30,950 nucleotides of DNA, taken from contig NZ_JAHONA010000025.1 of NCBI RefSeq assembly GCF_019131995.1, positions 1 to 30,950 of the forward strand, written 5' to 3'. The position numbers were made by a program, and so were the translations under genes. This DNA is from Collinsella aerofaciens (GTDB lineage: Bacteria; Actinomycetota; Coriobacteriia; Coriobacteriales; Coriobacteriaceae). Below the pieces are notes generated by a model that made no database searches, was not told where the DNA came from, and saw only the letters and a program-made list of their open reading frames with translations. Below are positions 17,292 to 24,285 of this stretch, one piece after another (positions within the stretch are counted from its first letter, which is position 1; each line of letters starts with the position of its first letter).

Positions 17292-17297
17292 ATTATA
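17292..17297 (-). promoter_or_regulatory. Putative -10 box for the TPR-like gene
   Basis: On the minus strand a perfect TATAAT occupies 17297-17292, about 55 bases before the ATG at 17236. A convincing -35 box at 16-18 bases is not visible. Confidence 0.45.
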
Positions 17298-17399
17298 CGC
17301 AGCGCGCAAGCAAACTGGCATAAAAGCTCATCGAGGCCGAGTGCCATCGCTCGCTGCGGTACACTTACCTAAAGTAAACCATGAAGGGAGACATTACCT

Positions 17400-17687
17400 A
17401 TGAAGAAGATTGTTTTGGCTTGCGGTGCTGGCGCTGCTACTTCCACGCTCGTTGCCCAGAAGGTCGCCACCATGCTCGACGCCAACGGTTACGCCGACAA
17501 GTACGAGATCGTGCAGTGCGCCATCTCCGAGGCCAAGGACGTTTGCGACGAGGGCGCCGACCTGCTGATCGCCACCACCGTTGCCCCCGAGGGCCTCACC
17601 TGCCCGTACGTGAGCGGCGTGCCCTTCATGACCGGCATGAACCGCGTCGCTGCCGAGAAGGCCGTCCTCGACGTCATGGCTCAGTAG
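17400..17687 (+). CDS. PTS sugar transporter IIB component, galactitol (GatB) type
   Basis: The 95-residue protein begins MKKIVLACGAGAATSTLVAQ, the P-loop-like phosphoryl-acceptor motif of PTS IIB proteins of the GatB type, with the phospho-cysteine at residue 8. It would accept phosphate from a IIA protein and pass it to a sugar at the IIC transporter. No IIA or IIC gene is nearby, so it is an orphan component that must work with partners elsewhere or in regulation. The ATG follows AAGGGAG. It lies 11 bases before a VOC-domain gene with which it is probably co-transcribed. Confidence 0.85.
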   Translation: MKKIVLACGAGAATSTLVAQKVATMLDANGYADKYEIVQCAISEAKDVCDEGADLLIATTVAPEGLTCPYVSGVPFMTGMNRVAAEKAVLDVMAQ

Positions 17688-17698
17688 GCGCTGCCTGT

Positions 17699-18073
17699 AT
17701 GAATGAGCAGAACGCCAATCCGGTCGAGCTCTTTGGCATGCGCGTTGCCCATGTGGGCATTAACGCTGCCGACCCGGCAGACGCCTTGGAGATCGCGGAG
17801 CTGTTCTCGACGATGATGGGCCTGCCCGTTATTGAGACCCCGGTTTCGTACTTTAACGATTCGCTGGTCGAGATCATGAAGCAGAACGGTCGTGGCGCCA
17901 AGGGCCACATTGGCTTTGCCGTCAACGACATCGATGCGGCCGAGAAGTGGTTTGCCGAGCGCGGGCTCGAGGTCAACGAGGAGTCGCGCGTGCTGCTGCC
18001 CGACGGCGGCACCAAGCTCGTGTACTTTAAGCGCGAGTTCGCCGGCTTCGCCGTGCATCTGTGCCGCGAGTAG
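17699..18073 (+). CDS. Lone VOC-fold protein like the C-terminal domain of KDPG-aldolase fusions
   Basis: The 124-residue protein is a vicinal-oxygen-chelate domain: FGMRVAHVGINA, EIAELFSTMMGLPV, GHIGFAVNDIDAAEKWFAERG and the closing KLVYFKREFAGFAVHL. The pattern resembles the VOC module that follows KDPG/KHG aldolase in some Gram-positive proteins (AHVGINA...GHIAIGTN...GGFAIHL type). Here no aldolase domain is attached. The start ATG 17699 has no clear ribosome site, so translation may depend on the IIB gene upstream. Together with the PTS component this suggests a fragment of a sugar-acid or hexitol pathway. The ligand is unknown. Confidence 0.7.
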   Translation: MNEQNANPVELFGMRVAHVGINAADPADALEIAELFSTMMGLPVIETPVSYFNDSLVEIMKQNGRGAKGHIGFAVNDIDAAEKWFAERGLEVNEESRVLLPDGGTKLVYFKREFAGFAVHLCRE

Positions 18074-18097
18074 CGCACAAGCTGCCATAGCTAGCAA

Positions 18098-18130
18098 AAA
18101 GGGATAGGGCCGCGTGGCCCTATCCCTTTA
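18098..18130. terminator. Bidirectional intrinsic terminator
   Basis: AAAGGGATAGGGCC (18098-18111) and GGCCCTATCCCTTT (18116-18129) are perfectly complementary over 14 bases around GCGT. A-rich and T-rich flanks on both sides let it end both the VOC transcript (plus) and the histidine-kinase transcript (minus). Confidence 0.88.
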
Positions 18131-18148
18131 TTTATGCCGAGGGGCTTC

Positions 18149-19444
18149 CTACCGCGGCAGGCGAATCGTAAAGCGGCTGCCGACGCCCTCGACCGAGGTC
18201 ACGCCGATGACGCCGCCATGGCTATCGACGATCCACTTGGCAATGGCAAGCCCCAGACCCGAGCCCTGCGCGCCGGCATCGCGTGCGTTGTCGGCGCGGT
18301 AGAACCGTTCAAACGCGTGAGCTGCGGATTCCTCGTTCATGCCGATGCCCTCGTCCTCAACACTTATGTCGATCGTGCCCGCGCCCGCATCCGGCGTTAT
18401 GCCAAATGTGACGGTCGTTCCCGCATCCGAGTACTTGGCGGCGTTTTGCACGATCACGCGCAGAGCCTGCTTCACGAGCGCCACGTCGACGGGCGCGTCG
18501 CAGCGCGGGTCGCTGGCAAGCGCAGCGTCAGAAGCCAGCCGATACGTGTGCTCGGTATCGATCATCTGCGATTCTTCGCATACCTCGCTGACCAGTGCAG
18601 CCAAGTTGGTATGCGCGCGCCGCAGGACCGTGCGCCCGGCATCGCCGCGTGCCAAAAACAGCAGCTGTTCCACGAGCTCTTGCATGTGCTCGCTTTCGGC
18701 CTTGAGGGACGCGATAGACTCCGCCAGCACGTCCGGGTCGTCTTTGCCCCAGCGGTCGAGCATGTTTACGTAGCCCTGAATCACCGCGATGGGCGTGCGC
18801 AGCTCGTGGCTCGCATCGTTGACAAAGCGCATCTGCTGCAGCTTGGCCTCTTGCATCTGGCGCAGCAGGCGGTTGAGTGCGACCTCGATGCTTGCCAGGT
18901 CGGCGTCGCCGGTGGTGACGCTCGGCGAGTCGACGCTTGCACGCTCGATGGCCTGCTCCAGTGTTTCCATTTTGCCGCCGGAGAGCTGCATACGGCCGAG
19001 CTCGTCCACGCGCAAGGCCAGGTCGTTGAGCGGTGCCATGGTGCGGCGCACGCGGCGGGCGCCGCCGAGCATGTTGAGCACGCTGATGACCTGCCAACCC
19101 ACAATGACAAGGTAGAGAGGCCATAGCGTGACGAGGTCCTGCGCGAGGGGGAAAGTCTTGGTGGTACGCGCAAGCTCGACGGTATAGGTGAGCGTTGTCA
19201 GGTCCCAGCCGCGCGCGGGCGTCAGCGACATGCCGCGAACGGTGGCGCTGGGGATCCATCCTGCGGTAAACGCGCCGTTGGGCAGCGTCTGGTTGTATCC
19301 ATAGACGAGGATCGCCACCGTAATAACCAACAGCAACAGATCGAGCCAGACGTAGCTCACCAGGCGGCGCCACATATAGCCCCAGTTGATGGCGCGGGCG
19401 ATGGAGGTGACGCGCTTGGCCTCGGCGTTACGCACGGCAGACAT
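18149..19444 (-). CDS. Two-component sensor histidine kinase
   Basis: The 431-residue membrane kinase has two transmembrane segments (about 28-50 and 105-126) around a sensor loop of about 55 residues, a HAMP-like region, the H-box NDASHELRTPIAVIQ with phospho-acceptor His213, the N-box VIVQNAAKYSD (Asn334), VEDEGIGM (G1), FERFYRAD (F) and GSGLGLAIA (G2). I chose the ATG at 19444 (MSAVRN), which lies inside the last codons of the regulator gene; the frame is open upstream, but only as an alternative reading of that gene. The 17-base overlap implies translational coupling with the regulator. The stimulus is unknown. Confidence 0.92.
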   Translation of the reverse strand: MSAVRNAEAKRVTSIARAINWGYMWRRLVSYVWLDLLLLVITVAILVYGYNQTLPNGAFTAGWIPSATVRGMSLTPARGWDLTTLTYTVELARTTKTFPLAQDLVTLWPLYLVIVGWQVISVLNMLGGARRVRRTMAPLNDLALRVDELGRMQLSGGKMETLEQAIERASVDSPSVTTGDADLASIEVALNRLLRQMQEAKLQQMRFVNDASHELRTPIAVIQGYVNMLDRWGKDDPDVLAESIASLKAESEHMQELVEQLLFLARGDAGRTVLRRAHTNLAALVSEVCEESQMIDTEHTYRLASDAALASDPRCDAPVDVALVKQALRVIVQNAAKYSDAGTTVTFGITPDAGAGTIDISVEDEGIGMNEESAAHAFERFYRADNARDAGAQGSGLGLAIAKWIVDSHGGVIGVTSVEGVGSRFTIRLPR

Positions 19445-20210
19445 AGCCCACCCCGCGCACGGTCTGGATGATGCGGGCGCCGCCGGCGTCCTCGATCTTG
19501 GCGCGTAGATGCGCGATGTGCACGTCGACGTTGTTGGTGTCGCCCATGTATTCGTAGCCCAGCGCTTCGTGCGCGATGCGTTCGCGCGTGAGCACGGTCT
19601 CGGCATGCGCCATAAGCAGGGCGAGGACATCGAACTCGCGGGCCGTGAGCGCAATGGGCGAGCCGCCGACCGTGACTTCGCGGCGGTCGGGATCGAGCGC
19701 GACCGAACCCACGGTGAGCGCGGCGGGGGAGGGCACGGCGGCTTGGGCTGAGCCGCCAGCTGGGGGCTCAGCAGCGGCGCCGACACCCGCGCCGCCCGCC
19801 ATACCCGCTCTGGCCCCGGCGCCGCCAACGCCCGAAGCCGTCCGCACGGCCTCCGAGCGCTTCAGCGCAACGCGGATCCGTGCGAACAGTTCCTCAATGG
19901 CAAACGGCTTGGTTAGGTAATCGTCAGCACCGGCATCGAGCCCGGCCACCTTGTCCATCACGGCATCTCGCGCGGTGACCATAATCACCGGCACATCCTT
20001 GTGCTTGCGGACACGCCGCAGCACCTCCATGCCGTTGAGCTGCGGCAACAGCACATCGAGCAGAATCAGATCGTAGTCGCGCTTCAGTGCCAGGTCCACG
20101 GCGGTGCGCCCGTCGGCGGCGTGCTCTACCTGGTAGCCCTCGTGCTCCAGCTCGAGCGTCACAAAGCGGGCGATTTTCTCCTCGTCCTCTACGATCAGGA
20201 TTCGTGCCAT
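19428..20210 (-). CDS. OmpR-family response regulator
   Basis: The 260-residue protein has a receiver domain (residues 1-118) with the acidic pair in IVEDEE, phospho-acceptor Asp52 in LILLDVLLP, and Lys101 in YLTKPF. It ends with a winged-helix DNA-binding domain (about 165-260: LTAREFDVLALLMAH, NNVDVHIAHLRAKI, VRGVGYVC). The two are joined by an unusually long Gly/Ala/Pro-rich linker (about 121-163), roughly 20-30 residues longer than usual in the family. It forms a pair with the overlapping histidine kinase gene and probably heads that operon. Confidence 0.93.
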   Translation of the reverse strand: MARILIVEDEEKIARFVTLELEHEGYQVEHAADGRTAVDLALKRDYDLILLDVLLPQLNGMEVLRRVRKHKDVPVIMVTARDAVMDKVAGLDAGADDYLTKPFAIEELFARIRVALKRSEAVRTASGVGGAGARAGMAGGAGVGAAAEPPAGGSAQAAVPSPAALTVGSVALDPDRREVTVGGSPIALTAREFDVLALLMAHAETVLTRERIAHEALGYEYMGDTNNVDVHIAHLRAKIEDAGGARIIQTVRGVGYVCRA

Positions 20211-20228
20211 GCGTGCCCCCGTCTGCGA

Positions 20229-20771
20229 TTACTTGTCGTCGTTGAGATTTTGCTTGATGTCGTCCGCGGCATCGGCAGCGTGATTCATAAGGTTGTTGAT
20301 GCTGCCGGGCACGTCGCCGTCGCTATCGATGCGGTAGCGCATGCCAAAGAACAGGCCAATCAGCATCAGCCATATCGTGGCGCCCCAGGCAAACAGGGCG
20401 ATGATGGGGATCAGGATGGGAATGTTGAGGATGATCGCGTCGCGGCGCGTGGCGATAAACTTGGTGTCCAGGCTCAGGCGGAAGAGCTTTTTGAGGTACT
20501 CCCACACGCTGTCCATCTTCTTGGAGAAGTCGGTCTTTTCGCTCGACTTCTCGTAGGCGGCCTGCGCGGCGACCATCTCGGCTGAGGGCTCATCGACTGG
20601 CGCGGACTCGGTGGCGGCGTGCGCCGACGTGGTCTGGGTCTTGCCCTGCGACTCGAGCCAAATGATGGCATCCAAGACGTTGCCGTCGGCGGCGTCGAGC
20701 GCGGTCTTGGCATCGGTGTAGCTCACGTTGCACTTGGTGCGGATGGTTTCAACTTTTTCGAGGTCGTCCAT
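20229..20771 (-). CDS. UBA-like/DUF4342-type membrane protein
   Basis: The 180-residue protein begins with a UBA/TS-N-like helical domain (residues 1-43: TIRTKCNVSYTDAKTALDAA, then GNVLDAIIWLE), then a linker, an amphipathic helix, and a membrane region at about 115-143 (AIILNIPILIPIIALFAWG, then IWLMLIGLFFG). This domain order fits the DUF4342 family, whose function is unknown. The ATG at 20771 follows AAAGGAAC on the minus strand. It sits 18 bases upstream of the two-component genes, so it may be the first gene of that operon. Confidence 0.75.
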   Translation of the reverse strand: MDDLEKVETIRTKCNVSYTDAKTALDAADGNVLDAIIWLESQGKTQTTSAHAATESAPVDEPSAEMVAAQAAYEKSSEKTDFSKKMDSVWEYLKKLFRLSLDTKFIATRRDAIILNIPILIPIIALFAWGATIWLMLIGLFFGMRYRIDSDGDVPGSINNLMNHAADAADDIKQNLNDDK

Positions 20772-21022
20772 GACCTGTTCCTTTCGTTCGATGGGCGCGA
20801 CGCCGGGCGATCTGCCCGGGCGCGAGCGTTGCGTTCGGCGGCCTGCGTGACGCCGCCCCGCCCTTGGTCGAACTCTATAGTGCAGGTTATAGATTAAGCG
20901 ATTCTTGAGCCAGGATTAATGTTGGATGAGTTTTTGGGTGGCGCGGGGAATCGTCCGGGACAGTTTTGAATCGGGTACTTTGGGTTATCCTGGTCTCACT
21001 GAGCAAATGACGTGCAAGCGAG

Positions 21023-21817
21023 ATGGTCGATATGGCGGAGCGAAGAAAAAACTGGTCGAGGGAAGAAACCCTGGCGGCGTTGTTTTTGTACCTTGCTCTG
21101 CCTGCAAGGTTGATTGATGACAAAGGTGAGGACGTGCAGACGTTAGCCCGCGCCATCGGTAGAACGCCGGCAGTGGTTTCCTTGAAGATATGGAACCTCG
21201 CTTCGTTTGATGAACGACGTCGTGCGCGCGGCAAGGTGGGAATGGTTAATGCCAGCAAGATGGACAAGATGGTATGGGCGGAGTACTCATCGGGTGGCGA
21301 CGAGTTGATTGAGGAAGCGGCTGATGCTTTCTTTGGCCAGCTTGATCAACTTGATTCGGGCGATGTGATGAGCGACGATCTGCAAGATGCAATTGGAGCT
21401 AGCTTGCCGGAAGGACGAGATCGTGATGTGATTATCTCAGCCCGCGTTAATCAGCAGTTCTTTCGTAATACATTGCTCGTTAATTACAACTCGCATTGCT
21501 GTTTAACAGGTCTATCGAATCAGAAATTACTGGTAGCAAGCCACATCAAGCCATGGAAGGCGTCCGATCCCAAAACTGAGAGGCTTGCGCCAGACAACGG
21601 ATTGCTTTTGAATGCTCTTCACGATAGGGCATTTGACCAAGGGCTTATAACCATAACGAAGGATTTGAAGATTATAGTGTCTAGCATGGTTAGGCACGAG
21701 GCGCCCGAAGATGAGTATCTATGGCGTTATAACGGTGAGCGAATTACACTGCCCAAACAATCAAGTCCTAGGGCGGAGTTTATTGAATATCACAACGATA
21801 TGGTATTCAAGGGGTAA
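21023..21817 (+). CDS. HNH endonuclease, restriction-type
   Basis: The 264-residue protein has an N-terminal helical, HTH-like domain (residues 8-70, NWSREETLAALFLYL and IGRTPAVVSLKIWNL) and a C-terminal HNH domain of the HNH_2 class at about 155-205: the CCLTG turn, VASHIKPW with the catalytic His, APDNGLLLNALHDRAFD with the conserved Asn and second His, then GLITI. Such proteins are typical stand-alone restriction endonucleases. It starts at ATG 21023 with a weak ribosome site (a second ATG at 21032 is possible). The base composition is noticeably less GC-rich than the neighbouring core genes. It lies in tandem with the NotI-type gene. Confidence 0.8.
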   Translation: MVDMAERRKNWSREETLAALFLYLALPARLIDDKGEDVQTLARAIGRTPAVVSLKIWNLASFDERRRARGKVGMVNASKMDKMVWAEYSSGGDELIEEAADAFFGQLDQLDSGDVMSDDLQDAIGASLPEGRDRDVIISARVNQQFFRNTLLVNYNSHCCLTGLSNQKLLVASHIKPWKASDPKTERLAPDNGLLLNALHDRAFDQGLITITKDLKIIVSSMVRHEAPEDEYLWRYNGERITLPKQSSPRAEFIEYHNDMVFKG

Positions 21818-21918
21818 ATTAGAATTGGATTGCAGCTATACCATTAATGGTGTGACTGTGTACCGCTTGGCTAAAAGCGTCCTTTATCCAGCTACCTAGC
21901 ATTACGATTGGATGGGAA

Positions 21919-22866
21919 ATGAGTACGAGAGTTGCAGAGTATTATGGTCAAAGAACAGACGCTTTGACGCCCATTCACCCCATAGATATTCCACATGCCG
22001 GATGGGGCCCGGAAGGGTCGGTTCCGCACTGTCCCTTCTCCGGCGGTAATACGTGCAAGAAGCTTAAAGCAAAAAACGAGCCGGTCTGTTCGGTAAGGGA
22101 TCAGGACGGAGTACTCTGGATATCGTGTTCGGAGAGATTGTGCTCCACCAAAAAAGATGTCCCGCTTTGTTCGCATCAAAAGAAAATACTTACTATGGCT
22201 GCGCAGCATATATTTGATGGGGGCATTGATCCGTCTGATGTCTGCGTCAAACGAGAAGAGTCCCTTCGAGTAAGCAAGGGCAGTGCATATCATGCTGATT
22301 TTATAATTACCACGCGCAGCGGGGAGTCGTCGACATCTGGTCCTAATCGACTTGTTCTTGAAATGCAAGGCGGTGGAGAAACATCTGATACCGGCAAAAT
22401 TACTCAGCGTGTTCGCAAATGGAAAAACACGACTGAAAACGAGAGGACGAATGAGCAGCTGCGTGCCGAAACCACTGCAAATACTTTGGTCACTAATGCT
22501 TGGAGAAGACAACAAGAGCAATTTCTAATCAAGGGCAATATCGCCATGAAGACATGGAAAGGCCTTGGGATTGCGTTTTGTGTGGGCACACTTCTCTATG
22601 ACTATCTTATGGAGCGGCTAGAGTCGGTGAATCTACCCGATTTGAAGGATTACAACTGGACGTTGGCTCTTCTCGCCTTTAAAGAGGACAAGAGCCGCCC
22701 TGTTGAGGACGGCCCCATTCCATTGACAATCGATGAAGACCGGACGCTGTATACGAACTACCAGACGTTTGTTCAAGCACTAATCAACCAAGGACAACCG
22801 ACCCTGGAGGCATTTCAGGGGCAATTCTACAGTCTTGAGAATGAAAGGATTGACATTCCGTTCTAG
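21919..22866 (+). CDS. NotI-family type II restriction endonuclease
   Basis: The 315-residue protein matches the NotI restriction-endonuclease family. The N-terminus carries Cys residues at 38, 46, 57, 70, 75 and 84 (CPF, TCKK, VCSV, SCSERLC), suited to the Cys-ligated metal site known in NotI. The PD-(D/E)XK core is represented by Asp127 in YHADFII and by VLEMQGGGETSDTGK with Glu148 and Gln150, equivalent to VLEIQ in NotI. The later IAMKTWKGLGIAFCVGT parallels the family's KSW segment. It would cut unmethylated GC-rich sites in the cytoplasm. Its stop overlaps that of the convergent methyltransferase in CTAG. The exact recognition site is not readable from the sequence. Confidence 0.82.
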   Translation: MSTRVAEYYGQRTDALTPIHPIDIPHAGWGPEGSVPHCPFSGGNTCKKLKAKNEPVCSVRDQDGVLWISCSERLCSTKKDVPLCSHQKKILTMAAQHIFDGGIDPSDVCVKREESLRVSKGSAYHADFIITTRSGESSTSGPNRLVLEMQGGGETSDTGKITQRVRKWKNTTENERTNEQLRAETTANTLVTNAWRRQQEQFLIKGNIAMKTWKGLGIAFCVGTLLYDYLMERLESVNLPDLKDYNWTLALLAFKEDKSRPVEDGPIPLTIDEDRTLYTNYQTFVQALINQGQPTLEAFQGQFYSLENERIDIPF

Positions 22867-23756
22867 CTGTTCTGAGCCTTATCGACCTCGACGATACGGC
22901 GCGCAATCCATTCTATAACGGGCACACAGACAGCGTTTCCTAGAGCTGTCCATCTACGAGAGTCCAGTCGTCCGGAAACCCCTGGAGTCTCTCGTACTCT
23001 AAAGGAAGCATGCGTCTGACAAATAGCGTCGGAGCTTCCTCTTGAATCGCAAGTGTAAGTTTCTCCGTCGTTTCTATATCCTTTTGCTTGCGGGCCCGCT
23101 GAAGGTTTTCTGCCAATCCCGGCGTGTTGGATAGAGTAGTAATCTGAGACTCGATGCTCTTTTTCAAGTCCTGGGGCATAGGAGTGGTCCGTGCTTCTGC
23201 GCGATTTAGAAGAGATTCGAGCTGCTCCTTGTCCAAAAAGTACCTCAGCGGAGCCGAAGTTTCCAAGACTTCCGACAATATAGACGCGGCGACGTCGTTG
23301 GGGTGTTCCAAAGTATTTTGCGTCCAGTACTCGCCATGATACGCAATACCCGAGCTCATCCAATTTGGTGAGCAGGGCTCTGAAATCTTCTCCGTTGTTT
23401 GAGTTGAGGAGTCCGGGAACGTTTTCGATAAAAATCCATCGAGGCTTTGCGGCAGCGACGAGTTCTGCGAACTTAAAGAAGAGTCCGCTTCGCGATCCGG
23501 CAAGACCGAGGCGCTTTCCTTGGTTGGCAAGCGAAAGGTCTTGGCAGGGGAATCCTCCGAAATAGACTTCTGCTTGGGGGATGCTTTCGGGTTGGACTTC
23601 ATTGATATCTCCTGCTAGCTGGACATCCGGCCAGTGCTTTTGTAGCACTGCCCGCGAAAAGTTATTGATTTCGCTTTGGAAGACGATTTCAACGCCGGCA
23701 CGCTCGAAGCCGAGGTCAATACCGCCGATTCCGCTGAAGAAAGAGGCTGCCTTCAC
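22863..23756 (-). CDS. C5-cytosine DNA methyltransferase, motif IX region frame-scrambled
   Basis: The 297-residue frame has the C5-methyltransferase motifs: SAM site FFSGIGGIDLGFERAG, catalytic Cys71 in GGFPCQDLS, IENVPGLL, QRRRRVYIVG, the target-recognition part with IGRKPSAGPQAKGY, and motif X TALGNAVCVPVIEW. I chose GTG 23756 because AAGGGAG precedes it. Between DAI and DSRRW (about 23023 to 22964) this frame reads QTHASFRVRETPGVSGRL, while the next frame reads VRRMLPLEYERLQGFPDDW, the expected motif IX. Removing one T from TTT (23021-23023 complement) and adding one G near 22964 restores a continuous enzyme. It would protect DNA against the adjacent NotI-type enzyme; as written it is probably inactive unless these are sequencing errors. 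Confidence 0.85.
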   Translation of the reverse strand: MKAASFFSGIGGIDLGFERAGVEIVFQSEINNFSRAVLQKHWPDVQLAGDINEVQPESIPQAEVYFGGFPCQDLSLANQGKRLGLAGSRSGLFFKFAELVAAAKPRWIFIENVPGLLNSNNGEDFRALLTKLDELGYCVSWRVLDAKYFGTPQRRRRVYIVGSLGNFGSAEVLFGQGAARISSKSRRSTDHSYAPGLEKEHRVSDYYSIQHAGIGRKPSAGPQAKGYRNDGETYTCDSRGSSDAICQTHASFRVRETPGVSGRLDSRRWTALGNAVCVPVIEWIARRIVEVDKAQNS

Positions 23757-24193
23757 TTTGACTCCCTTCGAACGTGCGTGGCAAAAATGCAAAGGTTCAT
23801 TCTATTGGATTTGTCTCAATGCGGCCAGCTCATATAAAAGAATCCATTTGTCAAGACGATACACATGGGGGACATCGAACTGCGTCGTGTCGTCATTTCT
23901 TGCTGCAGTATTTTGAGGCAGGTGTCTGGCGGGGGCATTTGGCGTCTATGGCGGTCGAGGCGCCAGCACGATAGGTGGGAGGTAATTAACTTGCGGGCTT
24001 TGCATCGGACGTATGGTTGCGTTTGTTGGCTCGGGGTGTATCTACCTAGATTTGTTTCGTTCGAGAGGGGCGAGGTGGCATGGGGATGCTAATGGGGCGG
24101 AGACTCTGTAAAGAGCTGGCATTGGTCGTTGCCACGTGGCCTGCTGCTTTGCATGGCCTCGCCGGAATCCGACCGCAAATGGCTCCGAGGAGA
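23757..24193. other. AT-richer gap between methyltransferase and ATPase genes
   Basis: No convincing gene lies here on either strand. The left part should contain the methyltransferase promoter: on the minus strand TTGACA occurs at about 23857-23852 with AT-rich TTATAT following, but the spacing is not standard. The rest shows no clear repeat until the motif cluster that starts at 24194. Confidence 0.5.
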
Positions 24194-24273
24194 GTCTGCA
24201 AGTTCTTATCGTTGCGTGAGAAAAACTTGCAGAATTCGCAAATCTTTGTCATGCTGTGAGAAAAACTTGCAGA
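24194..24273 (+). promoter_or_regulatory. Repeated AAAACTTGCAGA motifs upstream of the AAA ATPase gene
   Basis: GTGAGAAAAACTTGCAGA occurs twice in direct orientation, at 24216-24233 and 24256-24273, exactly 40 bases apart. An inverted partial copy, TCTGCAAGTT, lies at 24194-24203. The last copy ends 12 bases before the chosen ATG (24286). The regular 40-base spacing, close to four helix turns, fits binding sites of a regulator, perhaps the ATPase protein itself. This is inferred from position only. Confidence 0.65.
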
Positions 24274-24285
24274 TTGGGGCGGGCG

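Noticed and set aside
18134..19126. A 330-codon plus-strand frame over the histidine kinase
   Set aside because: The minus strand carries all histidine-kinase motifs; this is an antisense shadow.
22940..23602. Second minus-strand frame of 220 codons in the methyltransferase as a separate gene
   Set aside because: Only its last part (motif IX) resembles a protein; the beginning is a shadow of the methyltransferase. It is explained by two indels rather than by an overlapping gene.
24256..24285. GTG at 24256 as the start of the AAA ATPase
   Set aside because: The codons fall exactly within the second copy of the repeated promoter motif; the ATG at 24286 is better placed.
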